From the NCBI RefSeq assembly GCF_001831495.1, contig NZ_CP017689.1:1364001-1428000 (forward strand): 64,000 nt of DNA. Reading direction: 5' to 3'. Every line of letters starts with the position of its first letter. The first letter of the stretch is position 1. The notes under the pieces are model-generated. The model was not told the origin of the DNA. It searched no databases and saw nothing but the letters and a program-made list of their open reading frames with translations. Below, one piece after another: positions 56,433-64,000 of the stretch. A program made the position numbers and the translations under genes. The DNA comes from Thalassotalea crassostreae. Lineage in GTDB: Bacteria > Pseudomonadota > Gammaproteobacteria > Enterobacterales > Alteromonadaceae.

Positions 56433-56829
56433 TTACTAACAACACCACTTTATTGTTTTAATTGCTGGCAATAATACCTATAAATCTAATCGTTTAATAT
56501 GGCGTAAAACAAAAATAAAGTGTCATTAATACCAAATATGATTCACTTTACATGATGGCAACTCCGATTGCTGAGCTAAATAGTATTGGCAGTTTTACTG
56601 ATTTCACCTTGGTTAATAACACTAAAAATTAACATAAACACCTAATTTCGAATTTTATTTAATCTGATTTTTATATATATATTCTGCTACACGTCAATAA
56701 ATATGGAAGTTTTAAAAGTTGGCATAGATACTGCTATCTGTTAATTAATTATTAACATTAGTTAGTCGTTTAAACCAAATTGATTGTTTTAACGTCTAAC
56801 TAATAACTTTAGACAAGTAGTTGTGAACA
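56433..56829. other. Spacer upstream of the export operon
   Basis: 397 bp without a gene, very AT-rich. The only clear structure is the inverted repeat at 56757-56804. The promoters of the TauE gene and of the export operon must be here. Confidence 0.5.
56757..56804. promoter_or_regulatory. Inverted repeat, candidate operator of the export operon
   Basis: ATTAGTTAGTCGTTTAAA (56757-56774) and the inverse of ATTAGTTAGACGTTAAAA (56787-56804): 16 of 18 positions match, with a 12-bp spacer. It ends 25 bases before the first start codon. A dimeric regulator or phosphorylated response regulator could bind; none is encoded nearby. Confidence 0.55.
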
Positions 56830-58083
56830 ATGGATAGAAAAATAGAAAAAAAATCAAAACCATGGGGCAAAATTGGCGTTGCATCACTAGTGGTTATTTC
56901 AATCGCTTTTATCGGCAAGTTATATTCGGCACAAAGCAGCGGTAAATCATTAGCCGTTGATGACAGTCGAATTACAATTTCTCAAGTAGCAAGTGGTACT
57001 TTTGAGGACTTTATCCCGGTACGAAGTCGAGTTACTCCTCTTAAAACTGTTTACTTAGATGCTATTGAAGGCGGTCGAGTAGAAAAGGTTCTGATCGAAG
57101 ATGGCACAATTGTTAAGCAAGGTCAGCCAATCGTTAAATTATCAAATACGCAATTACAGCTTGATGTAATGCGCAATGAAGCTGCCGTAACAGAGCAGCT
57201 TAATAATATGCGCAGTATTGAACTCTCTCTTGAGCAAAACAAATTAAGCCATAAGCGCAACCTAATTGAAATTGATTACCAGATTAAGCGATTAACTCGC
57301 CAAGTTGAGCGGGAACGTAAAATATTTAAGCAGGGCAGTATTTCTGATAATGCGTTGCGTGAAAACGAAGATCTGCTCGAATACTACATCAATCGAAGAG
57401 TGATCACCTTAGAAAGCCAAAAGACTGATGCTCGCATGCAAGAACAGCAATTAGCATTTTTACAAGAAACCGGAAAGCGTTTAGAGCAAAGCTTAGAGTT
57501 TGCTCGCAACAATATGGACAACTTAAATATGAAAGCGCCGGTGGACGGCAAGCTTTCTGGATTTGATATTGAAGTCGGGCAGTCAATCAGTCGCGGCGAG
57601 CGCCTAGGTCAAATTGACGATCCGAGTTCATTCAAATTACAAGCTGGCATTGATGAATTCTATCTAGGACGCATCGACTTAGGTCAGCAAGCGGTTGTTA
57701 ATCACAAAGGTAAAGATTACCAATTAACGATTGTTAAAATCTATCCACACGTAAACAACGGCCAATTTGAAGTCGATTTAAACTTTGTCGACAGCCAACC
57801 AACAGGAATTCGTCGCGGTCAAACCTTACAAAGCAAACTGACATTGGGTGATTCTTCACAAGTAATGCTGATCCCTAACGGAGCGTTTTACCAAGATACC
57901 GGTGGAAACTGGATATTTGTTGTCAGCGATGATGGCGAAACTGCAATAAAACGCAACGTGCGATTAGGTCGTCGCAACAACCGATTCATCGAAGTATTAG
58001 ACGGCCTTGAAGACGGAGAGAAGGTAATTACATCGCCTTATTCTAGCTTCATTGATATGAGCCGTTTAAAACTAAAATCTTAA
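56830..58083 (+). CDS. HlyD/MacA-type periplasmic adaptor of an ABC exporter
   Basis: 417 residues: membrane anchor (about 15-32), a biotinyl-lipoyl-like part ('VRSRVTPLKTVYLDAIEGGRVEKVLIEDGTIVKQGQPIVKL'; split across the hairpin), a coiled-coil hairpin (about 110-240), the second lipoyl half ('MKAPVDGKLSGFDIEVGQSISRGERLG'), beta-barrel and membrane-proximal domains. It bridges the inner-membrane permease to an outer-membrane channel. First gene of a three-gene operon with the ATPase and permease. Confidence 0.88.
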   Translation: MDRKIEKKSKPWGKIGVASLVVISIAFIGKLYSAQSSGKSLAVDDSRITISQVASGTFEDFIPVRSRVTPLKTVYLDAIEGGRVEKVLIEDGTIVKQGQPIVKLSNTQLQLDVMRNEAAVTEQLNNMRSIELSLEQNKLSHKRNLIEIDYQIKRLTRQVERERKIFKQGSISDNALRENEDLLEYYINRRVITLESQKTDARMQEQQLAFLQETGKRLEQSLEFARNNMDNLNMKAPVDGKLSGFDIEVGQSISRGERLGQIDDPSSFKLQAGIDEFYLGRIDLGQQAVVNHKGKDYQLTIVKIYPHVNNGQFEVDLNFVDSQPTGIRRGQTLQSKLTLGDSSQVMLIPNGAFYQDTGGNWIFVVSDDGETAIKRNVRLGRRNNRFIEVLDGLEDGEKVITSPYSSFIDMSRLKLKS

Positions 58084-58163
58084 ACTCGAAAATTCAGACT
58101 AAAACCATAAATACTAAATCAAAAATATAAAAAATAATTAAATTAAAATTTCAAGGAATAAAC

Positions 58164-58847
58164 ATGTTAACACTTAAAAACCTATCAAAACGTTACCAAA
58201 CAGACGAAGTTGAAACAACGGCACTTAATGCAATTAATATTGATATTAAAAGTGGTGAGTTTGTCGCAATCATGGGACCTTCAGGTTGTGGTAAATCAAC
58301 GCTATTAAATACCTTAGGTATGCTTGATAGCCCAACAGAAGGTCAGTACATCTTTAAAGATGAAGACGTTGCTGGATACAGTGAAGGGCAGTTGGCTGCA
58401 ATTCGTAAAAAACATATCGGTTTTATATTTCAAAGCTTTAACTTAATTGATGAGTTAAGTGTTGAAGAGAACGTTGAGCTTGCATTGCTTTATCACAACA
58501 TTTCAAAAAGCGATCGCAAAACTCGCGTTGCTGAGGTGTTAGAAAAAGTAGGTATTTCACATCGTGCTAAGCACATGCCGAGTCAGTTATCAGGTGGTCA
58601 ACAACAACGTGTTGCTGTCGCTCGCGCAGTTGTTGGTAAACAAAGCATGATTTTGGCCGATGAGCCAACCGGTAACCTTGATACACATCACGGTCAAGAA
58701 GTGATGGAAATGCTGCAGTCATTGAATAAAGAAGGTACAACCATCGTTATGGTTACCCACTCTCCGAGTCATGCTGAATATGCGTCACGTGTTATTAACC
58801 TACTTGATGGCAGCGTCGTTCCAGAAACATTACGCGCTGTATCTTAA
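58164..58847 (+). CDS. ABC exporter ATP-binding protein (MacB/LolD type)
   Basis: The 227-residue ATPase has Walker A GPSGCGKST, Q-loop 'FIFQSFNLIDELSVEENVEL', signature LSGGQQQRVAVARA, Walker B 'MILADEPTGNLD' and H-loop 'VMVTHSPSHA'. It groups with MacB/LolD/FtsE ATPases that pair with FtsX-like permeases. AAGGAA lies 6 bases before the ATG. Confidence 0.95.
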   Translation: MLTLKNLSKRYQTDEVETTALNAINIDIKSGEFVAIMGPSGCGKSTLLNTLGMLDSPTEGQYIFKDEDVAGYSEGQLAAIRKKHIGFIFQSFNLIDELSVEENVELALLYHNISKSDRKTRVAEVLEKVGISHRAKHMPSQLSGGQQQRVAVARAVVGKQSMILADEPTGNLDTHHGQEVMEMLQSLNKEGTTIVMVTHSPSHAEYASRVINLLDGSVVPETLRAVS

Positions 58848-58877
58848 TTTTACTGATAATAATTGAAGGAAAATATC

Positions 58878-61361
58878 ATGTTACTTGCAAATTATTTTGT
58901 TACCGGATGGCGTAACACAGTAAAAAATAAGCTGTTCTCTAGCATCAACATCTTTGGTTTGGCCATTGGTTTAGCGGCTTGTACGTTAATATTATTGTTT
59001 GTTCGCTATGAAATGAACTTTGATAATACATGGACTGATGCAGATAAAATTAACCGTATGCACATTGTGTTTTCAATCCCTGGGCGAGACCCAATGCCGG
59101 CAGTATCAACGCCAGGTCCTGCGATGGAAGCACTGAAGAAAGACTTCTCTGAGATTGAGTATGCAGCACGAATTGCCAACTCCGGTCCTACTATTAAGCA
59201 CAATGGTCAGGTGTTCGTTGAACCAGTAAAGTTGGTAGATGCTGACTTTAATAAAGTCTTTAACATTAAAGCACTTAAAGGTGATATCGATGCTGCATTG
59301 CAAGATAATCATTCACTGGTATTAAACGAAACCGTGGCGAAGAAATACTTTGGCGACGAAGACCCTATCGGCCAGGTGCTAACTTTAGATTTTGATCAAT
59401 TCAAACGTGATTACAAAGTTGCAGCAGTAATTGCTGATATTTCAGAGCAATCACAGCTAGAGTTGCCCGCATTTGTAGTCATTGATGAAAAAGATTGGAG
59501 CGAGCAACCTTGGCGCTTTGAAGCTTGGTTCTCGGTAAATTCGCAGTTGTATTTTAAAACTAAAAATGCTGATGACGTTAATAAAATCAACGCTAGATTA
59601 GCTGATTTTGTTAATAACAACTTCCCACAATTACCAATGGGGGGGGACGATGCTAAAGCGTCTGATTTCATTGAAATGTCAGCGATGAATATTAAAGATT
59701 TACATCTTAAGGCTGTCGGCTTTGGTGAGATGCGCGAGCAAGGCAATCAGTCAACTGTCATTACTTTCAGTGCGATAGCGGTGTTAATTCTATTAATCGC
59801 TAGTATTAATTTTATGAACCTATCGACTGCACGTGCGAGCCAACGTGCTAAAGAAGTGTCGCTGCGTAAAGTAATGGGAGCTTCAAGAGGCAATTTAATT
59901 GCCCAATTTCTTGGTGAATCGGTATTAATGACATTGATTTCGGTGGTTATTGCGTTAGGGATAATTGAACTGGCATTGCCGCTTTACAACGAAGTATTAA
60001 ACAAAGAATTAGTGTTAGATTATAACTTTACTAATATTGGCACTTTGATCGGTTTAGCGTTATTTGTTGGTGTTATTGGTGGTTTGTATCCTGCGTTTGT
60101 ATTGTCTGGCTTTAGACCTGCGACGGTATTAAAAGCGAATAAATCAGCAGAAACTGGCGCGTCTTTAAAGTTACGTGCAGCGCTTGTTATTCTTCAGTTT
60201 ACGGTATCAATTGGTTTGTTTATTTCAACTGGCGTTGTCTATAGTCAAATGCAATATGCAGAGAACATGGATGCGGGTTACAACAAAGATAATATGTTGA
60301 TCGTTCATCGATTAGGTCGAGATGCAGCCAATGAAAAGCACGACGTGTTAATTAAAGAAGTAGAGCGTTTAGCGCAAGCCAATAAAGTGACTTGGTCAGG
60401 TGAAACCCCTGGTAACACCAATGAAAATAATACTACGTTACGCACACCAGATATGACCGATGCAGAAAGTATTATTATTGGACAACGTAATGTGGGTTAT
60501 AACTTTTTCAATACTTATGACATTAAGTTACTGACTGGTCGCAGTTACGATAAAAACCGTAACGACATAGCGCCTACAACTGATCAGCTGCGTGCGGGTG
60601 AAACCTTTAACGGCAGCATTATTATGAATGAATCTGCATTGCGTCGTCTTGGTTTAGGATCTCCTGAAGAAGCACTCGGTAAAATCGTAGTCACCGGTCG
60701 AGGCGATCCTGGAGAGAATTTAGAAGCGAATTACCAAGTGATTGGCGTAGTGCCAGATATTCACTTTGACAGCTTAAAATCAACTATTCGCCCAGAGGTT
60801 TACTTTTTGCAAGCAGAGTGGGGCGACTCATTGAGTGTTCAGTTTAGCGGCGACCCGAAAGAGATCACTGCTGCGGTAGAGAAGGTTTGGCAACAACAAG
60901 TACCAGATGTACCATTCTCTTACAGCTTTGTTGAAGATGATATTGCCGAGCAATACCAAAATGAACAAGGTGAAGCGAAAATGTTTGCAGCGTTCTCGGC
61001 GTTAGCTATCTTAGTTGCTTGTTTAGGACTATTTGGTTTAGCGAGCTTCACCGCTGACAGACGTACTAAGGAAATTGGTATTCGCAAAGTCATGGGCGCT
61101 GGTGTATTTGATATTGTTAAGTTATTAGTGTGGCAGTTCAGCAAGCCAGTTCTAATTGCTAATATCATTGCATGGCCAATCGCATTTTGGCTAATGAGCG
61201 ATTGGTTAGAAGTGTTTGTTTATCGAATCGATAATAGCGTTATTCTAGGGATTTCAGTGATCGCCGCATTATTTGCATTATTCATTGCCTGGGCAACGGT
61301 TGCGAGTAATTCATATAGAGTGGCTCGTTCAAACCCAATTAAAGCACTACGTTACGAATAA
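58878..61361 (+). CDS. ABC exporter permease, double FtsX-like
   Basis: 827 residues from ATG 58878, which has AAGGA 8 bases ahead (a TTG at 58863 is less likely). The layout is: TM near 20-42, a periplasmic MacB-type domain (about 50-275), three TM (FtsX part 1, about 290-415), TM near 430-450, a second periplasmic domain (about 455-690) and three final TM. Both halves carry the 'REVSLRKVMGASRGN'-type motif: 'KEVSLRKVMGASRG' and 'KEIGIRKVMGAGV'. It probably exports a peptide or other small toxic molecule with the two upstream genes; substrate unknown. Confidence 0.92.
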   Translation: MLLANYFVTGWRNTVKNKLFSSINIFGLAIGLAACTLILLFVRYEMNFDNTWTDADKINRMHIVFSIPGRDPMPAVSTPGPAMEALKKDFSEIEYAARIANSGPTIKHNGQVFVEPVKLVDADFNKVFNIKALKGDIDAALQDNHSLVLNETVAKKYFGDEDPIGQVLTLDFDQFKRDYKVAAVIADISEQSQLELPAFVVIDEKDWSEQPWRFEAWFSVNSQLYFKTKNADDVNKINARLADFVNNNFPQLPMGGDDAKASDFIEMSAMNIKDLHLKAVGFGEMREQGNQSTVITFSAIAVLILLIASINFMNLSTARASQRAKEVSLRKVMGASRGNLIAQFLGESVLMTLISVVIALGIIELALPLYNEVLNKELVLDYNFTNIGTLIGLALFVGVIGGLYPAFVLSGFRPATVLKANKSAETGASLKLRAALVILQFTVSIGLFISTGVVYSQMQYAENMDAGYNKDNMLIVHRLGRDAANEKHDVLIKEVERLAQANKVTWSGETPGNTNENNTTLRTPDMTDAESIIIGQRNVGYNFFNTYDIKLLTGRSYDKNRNDIAPTTDQLRAGETFNGSIIMNESALRRLGLGSPEEALGKIVVTGRGDPGENLEANYQVIGVVPDIHFDSLKSTIRPEVYFLQAEWGDSLSVQFSGDPKEITAAVEKVWQQQVPDVPFSYSFVEDDIAEQYQNEQGEAKMFAAFSALAILVACLGLFGLASFTADRRTKEIGIRKVMGAGVFDIVKLLVWQFSKPVLIANIIAWPIAFWLMSDWLEVFVYRIDNSVILGISVIAALFALFIAWATVASNSYRVARSNPIKALRYE

Positions 61362-61410
61362 AAGTACGAATAGAAACACTGAGTTGTAAATACAGCTTAA
61401 TTAGTAATAA

Positions 61411-61442
61411 AAACGCCCTTTCTTTTTTAAGAAAGGGCGTTT
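61411..61442 (+). terminator. Bidirectional terminator between convergent genes
   Basis: A 14-bp perfect stem (AAACGCCCTTTCTT at 61411-61424 and its inverse at 61429-61442), 4-nt loop. It serves the export operon and the convergent glycosyltransferase gene. Confidence 0.9.
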
Positions 61443-61451
61443 GATTTTAAA

Positions 61452-62696
61452 CTATTCAAGTTTGTTTTTAGCGGCAATCCATTGCGACATGTACTTAGTG
61501 CTAGCCATGGTATGGTGCTTAAGCATCGCGCCAGTAAAATTACTTAGCCTATGCTCATCGAGCTGCTCTATGGTAGCGTTTATTTTTTCAATTAGCTGCG
61601 CACCAAGAGCCTTGCTATCGTAGGTTGTAGCTAACAGTTTAGAACAATTGTTTTGTGCTTGTTGCCAATTGTTTTCATCACCATACAATTCGATTGCAGC
61701 ATCAGCAAATCCTTCAACATCATCAATGATAGAGCCTGGCCATTGAATGGATTGATTTGATTTGTTGTTTTGATGCATCCCTTCTGCGCCGATAGAGGTT
61801 GTCACACTTGGCGTTTGCATGATCATCGCATCCAATAACTTACCCTTAATGCCAGCACCAAAACGTATTGGTGCCAAACATACACGAGATTGCTCCATTA
61901 CTTCAAACGCATCTTCTGCCCAGCCTTTAATTAAAAAACCGGTTTTAGGGTTGTTTAAAGCCGTTGCCTTTGGCGGTGGATACGAGCCATAGATATGTAG
62001 TTCTGCATCAGGTAATTGTTTGCGGATTAATGGCCAAATTTTTTGTAAATAAAGCACTGCATCCCAGTTTGGCGCATGTCTAAAGTTGCCAATGGTCATA
62101 AAGTGTTTACGCTGTTCAAACGTTAATGTCTGGCTAGGGCATCTATCGATATCAACCATAAATGGTAGATAATGCAATAAACTTGGGCTGATATTAAAAG
62201 TTTCATTTAATAGCGCCATTTCATAACTAGAAATAATCAATGAAATATCACAACGCAATATTGCTGCGATTTCTCGCTTAGCGATATCACTGTGCAAATC
62301 GGCTTTAACTAACTCGCGCTCTGATTTATGCGCCTGGTGTCGAGCATTCCTTAAACATTGCAAATCTTCAGTATCTAGAATTTTAAGTGCATTGGGACAC
62401 TGTTTATCCACTCGATGACCAAACTGTTCTTCCATCATAAAGCGATCGAACATCACAATATCAGGGGCAAAATCACTGACATATTGATCAAAACTATCGC
62501 AGTTCAATGTAATGCTATTGCTAGTTATGCCTTCGTCATCAAGGTTGATCATATGTTCGGTGCGCTGTGCTGGCGTTGCAAATTCAACGGTCCAACCTTG
62601 CTGCTTATAAAGGCGCAAAATAGACATCATATGGCTTCCTGCAGCCGATGAATTTGGCTCGGGCCAAACATAGCCAATGACTAGTACTTTGTTCAA
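61452..62696 (-). CDS. Glycosyltransferase family protein (GT-B fold)
   Basis: About 414 residues from TTG 62696 (MNKVLVIGYVWPEP), with GAGG 6 bases ahead; TTG 62702 and 62708 are in-frame alternatives, no ATG is near. GT-B fold: N-domain 'VLVIGYVWPEPNSSAAGSHMMSI' region; C-domain 'FMTIGNFRHAPNWDAVLYL', 'LHIYGSYPPPKA' and 'APIRFGAGIKGKLLDAMIMQTPSV', the nucleotide-sugar site typical of group 1 transferases. Acceptor unknown; no polysaccharide cluster adjoins. Confidence 0.85.
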   Translation of the reverse strand: MNKVLVIGYVWPEPNSSAAGSHMMSILRLYKQQGWTVEFATPAQRTEHMINLDDEGITSNSITLNCDSFDQYVSDFAPDIVMFDRFMMEEQFGHRVDKQCPNALKILDTEDLQCLRNARHQAHKSERELVKADLHSDIAKREIAAILRCDISLIISSYEMALLNETFNISPSLLHYLPFMVDIDRCPSQTLTFEQRKHFMTIGNFRHAPNWDAVLYLQKIWPLIRKQLPDAELHIYGSYPPPKATALNNPKTGFLIKGWAEDAFEVMEQSRVCLAPIRFGAGIKGKLLDAMIMQTPSVTTSIGAEGMHQNNKSNQSIQWPGSIIDDVEGFADAAIELYGDENNWQQAQNNCSKLLATTYDSKALGAQLIEKINATIEQLDEHRLSNFTGAMLKHHTMASTKYMSQWIAAKNKLE

Positions 62697-62821
62697 GAAC
62701 AACCTCAATTTTTTACCATAACGTTAATGGCGACAATATACCATTTGCTGAATTACAACGTTAGTGTTTTGTCAAAAAGCGAAGAGGGGAGATAGTTTAG
62801 ATTTGATTATGTTCAATAAGC

Positions 62822-63547
62822 TTAGCTAGAGCTGATAACTATCAAGCTATAGATAATAAGGCCAAGGCCTAATGCTTTGGCAACTAAGTCGCCTCGAGGC
62901 ACCATTTTTTCAACCATGACCACAATAGTGAGAATTAATATCCATTTGATATTCATTACACCACTGACAAACAGTATTGCCATTAACGCCCAGCAACAGC
63001 CAACACAATAGCTGCCATGGCTAATACCAAGCCAAATGGCTTGAAGCTTTCCTGGTTTAAGTTTTTGCGTAAGCATAGTCATAGGAGAGCGGCATAATTT
63101 TAAACATTGCTGCTTCAATGGCGTAAATTGATAGATCCCGGCAACCATCAATATGGCAACTGTGAACTGTTGATTGGCACTATCCATCATTGGAGAAAGA
63201 AGCTCTAAATGGTGCAATATATATTGCACCAAGGTGATCAATACACTGTATATAGCCCAAGCAATGAGATAACCAAAAGCGAAAAAGATACTTGATGCAT
63301 AGCTAGTAAGCTGCGATTGGTTTTGATTAATTTTTTCGACTAACATCACCACAGGATAGGCAGAAGGTAACATCATGCCGGCCATCATTATCGCCCACAT
63401 GACAAATAGCATAAACAGATCGGTAACACTCCAAGTCGCGACCGGAGACATATTCATGGTCATCGCATAAACCATGTAATACCAACTCATCAAGATCAAA
63501 GCTGTGACGCTAACGATAGTTAGCGACCGATTTAAGGTCAAATTCAA
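62822..63547 (-). CDS. DUF2182 family integral membrane protein
   Basis: The 241-residue protein has about six helices, with the Met-rich 'MWAIMMAGMMLPSAYPVVML' segment and 'GISHGSYCVGCCWALM', the DUF2182 signature (predicted metal-binding membrane protein). The paired Cys and many Met suggest a copper-type ligand set; function unknown. It follows the DUF1326 gene on the same strand, 56 bp apart, a pairing seen in many bacteria. Confidence 0.88.
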   Translation of the reverse strand: MNLTLNRSLTIVSVTALILMSWYYMVYAMTMNMSPVATWSVTDLFMLFVMWAIMMAGMMLPSAYPVVMLVEKINQNQSQLTSYASSIFFAFGYLIAWAIYSVLITLVQYILHHLELLSPMMDSANQQFTVAILMVAGIYQFTPLKQQCLKLCRSPMTMLTQKLKPGKLQAIWLGISHGSYCVGCCWALMAILFVSGVMNIKWILILTIVVMVEKMVPRGDLVAKALGLGLIIYSLIVISSS

Positions 63548-63603
63548 TGCAAATATCTCGTATTATTTTTATTTAGTATTTCACTTAGTCAAATAACCTT
63601 TTA

Positions 63604-64000
63604 CTACGCGTTTGGCCAGTTAACAACCGCATTTGCTGCAAATGAATCAGAATAGCTAAAGGCAATGTTTTTGTGATCAATTTTCATTAATTTAGTTTTA
63701 CCGGCAAAGCCATCATTCCACATAAAACCGCCACCAGGAAAGGTTATGTGTACTTCATTGATATCACCGGTCACTGGATTAATGTGTGGCTCTTGCTCTA
63801 CTTCAACGACGCCCTTAATCGAGACCGTTGAAGTATAATCCTGACGCTCAAGTTCTATGTCAGTCATAATAGGCCCATCAAACTCGCTAAACAGTGTGCC
63901 AAGAGCCGCGACTGGCATGCCACCTGCTTGACCAGACATTATGGTTGCCAAGGCTGTTACTTGCGCTTCGTTCGCACTACGATCAATAAACAACACACCT
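63604..64000 (-). CDS. DUF1326 family protein (5' end outside window)
   Basis: About 132 C-terminal codons are visible; the frame continues off the right edge. 'IDRSANEAQVTALATIMSGQAGGMPVAAL' and 'FSYSDSFAANAVVNWPNA' match the end of DUF1326 proteins. Function unknown; co-occurs with DUF2182. An internal ATG at 63996 is not the start. Confidence 0.8.
   Translation of the reverse strand, partial: GVLFIDRSANEAQVTALATIMSGQAGGMPVAALGTLFSEFDGPIMTDIELERQDYTSTVSIKGVVEVEQEPHINPVTGDINEVHITFPGGGFMWNDGFAGKTKLMKIDHKNIAFSYSDSFAANAVVNWPNA

Overview
The window looks like chromosomal DNA of a marine gammaproteobacterium of the Alteromonadales, most like Colwelliaceae (Colwellia/Thalassotalea type). The reasons are an AT-rich composition, a complete rsxABCDGE-nth operon, cmoAB, aspS-ruvC-ruvAB leading to ybgC-tolQRAB-pal-cpoB, the proS/trmO/rcsF neighbourhood shared with enterics, and protein sequences close to, but not the same as, the E. 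coli versions. The species call is an inference; no rRNA is present. Most of the window is core genome. The accessory material is one IS, a family of small palindromic elements, many intergenic tandem duplications and a few orphan genes.

Layout. 1-6.8 kb: alaA (cut by the window edge), an LRAT/NlpC-P60-like orphan, a small repeat element, then proS, trhO, trmO and rcsF on the minus strand. 6.9-11.4 kb: a hybrid histidine kinase and a lipoprotein metallopeptidase (DUF885). 11.4-19.2 kb: one long minus-strand operon, rsxA-B-C-D-G-E-nth-gloA-yaeQ, for Rnf/Rsx electron transfer, base-excision repair and methylglyoxal detoxification. 19.3-29.9 kb: a LapD-like degenerate GGDEF/EAL protein, dgkA, a CNNM-domain protein, an outer-membrane barrel, a double-SBP lytic transglycosylase, an atypical protein kinase, a VOC protein and a patatin. 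29.9-34 kb: a dGTPase, an orphan secreted protein boxed by direct repeats, and cmoB/cmoA. 34.3-40 kb: aspS and ruvCAB; an IS10-like element lies between ruvC and ruvA. 40-41.6 kb: mocA-like and xdhC-like genes. 41.6-42.4 kb: repeats and a candidate sRNA. 42.4-47.7 kb: the Tol-Pal operon. 47.9-49 kb: a tRNA-Lys array. 49-52.3 kb: yghU, a MASE1 protein and nadA. 52.5-52.8 kb: a tRNA-Ser locus. 53-64 kb: secreted and membrane proteins, an adaptor/ATPase/permease export operon, a glycosyltransferase and a DUF2182-DUF1326 pair.

The most unusual material is in the spacers. (1) Both tRNA loci carry tandem copies of half tRNAs: 3' halves at tRNA-Lys (four intact genes, five remnants) and 5' halves at tRNA-Ser (one intact gene, two remnants). 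In every remnant the missing half is replaced by sequence that makes a hairpin. (2) A 1335-bp IS10-type element has a 9-bp target duplication inside the end of a 71-bp palindromic element, and carries an RNA-IN/RNA-OUT-like hairpin over its transposase start. ruvAB downstream keeps its own LexA-box promoter. (3) A roughly 100-nt sRNA candidate, with promoter, free anti-Shine-Dalgarno tracts and terminator, lies opposite the Tol-Pal leader. (4) An orphan secreted protein gene is bracketed by 62-63 bp direct repeats.
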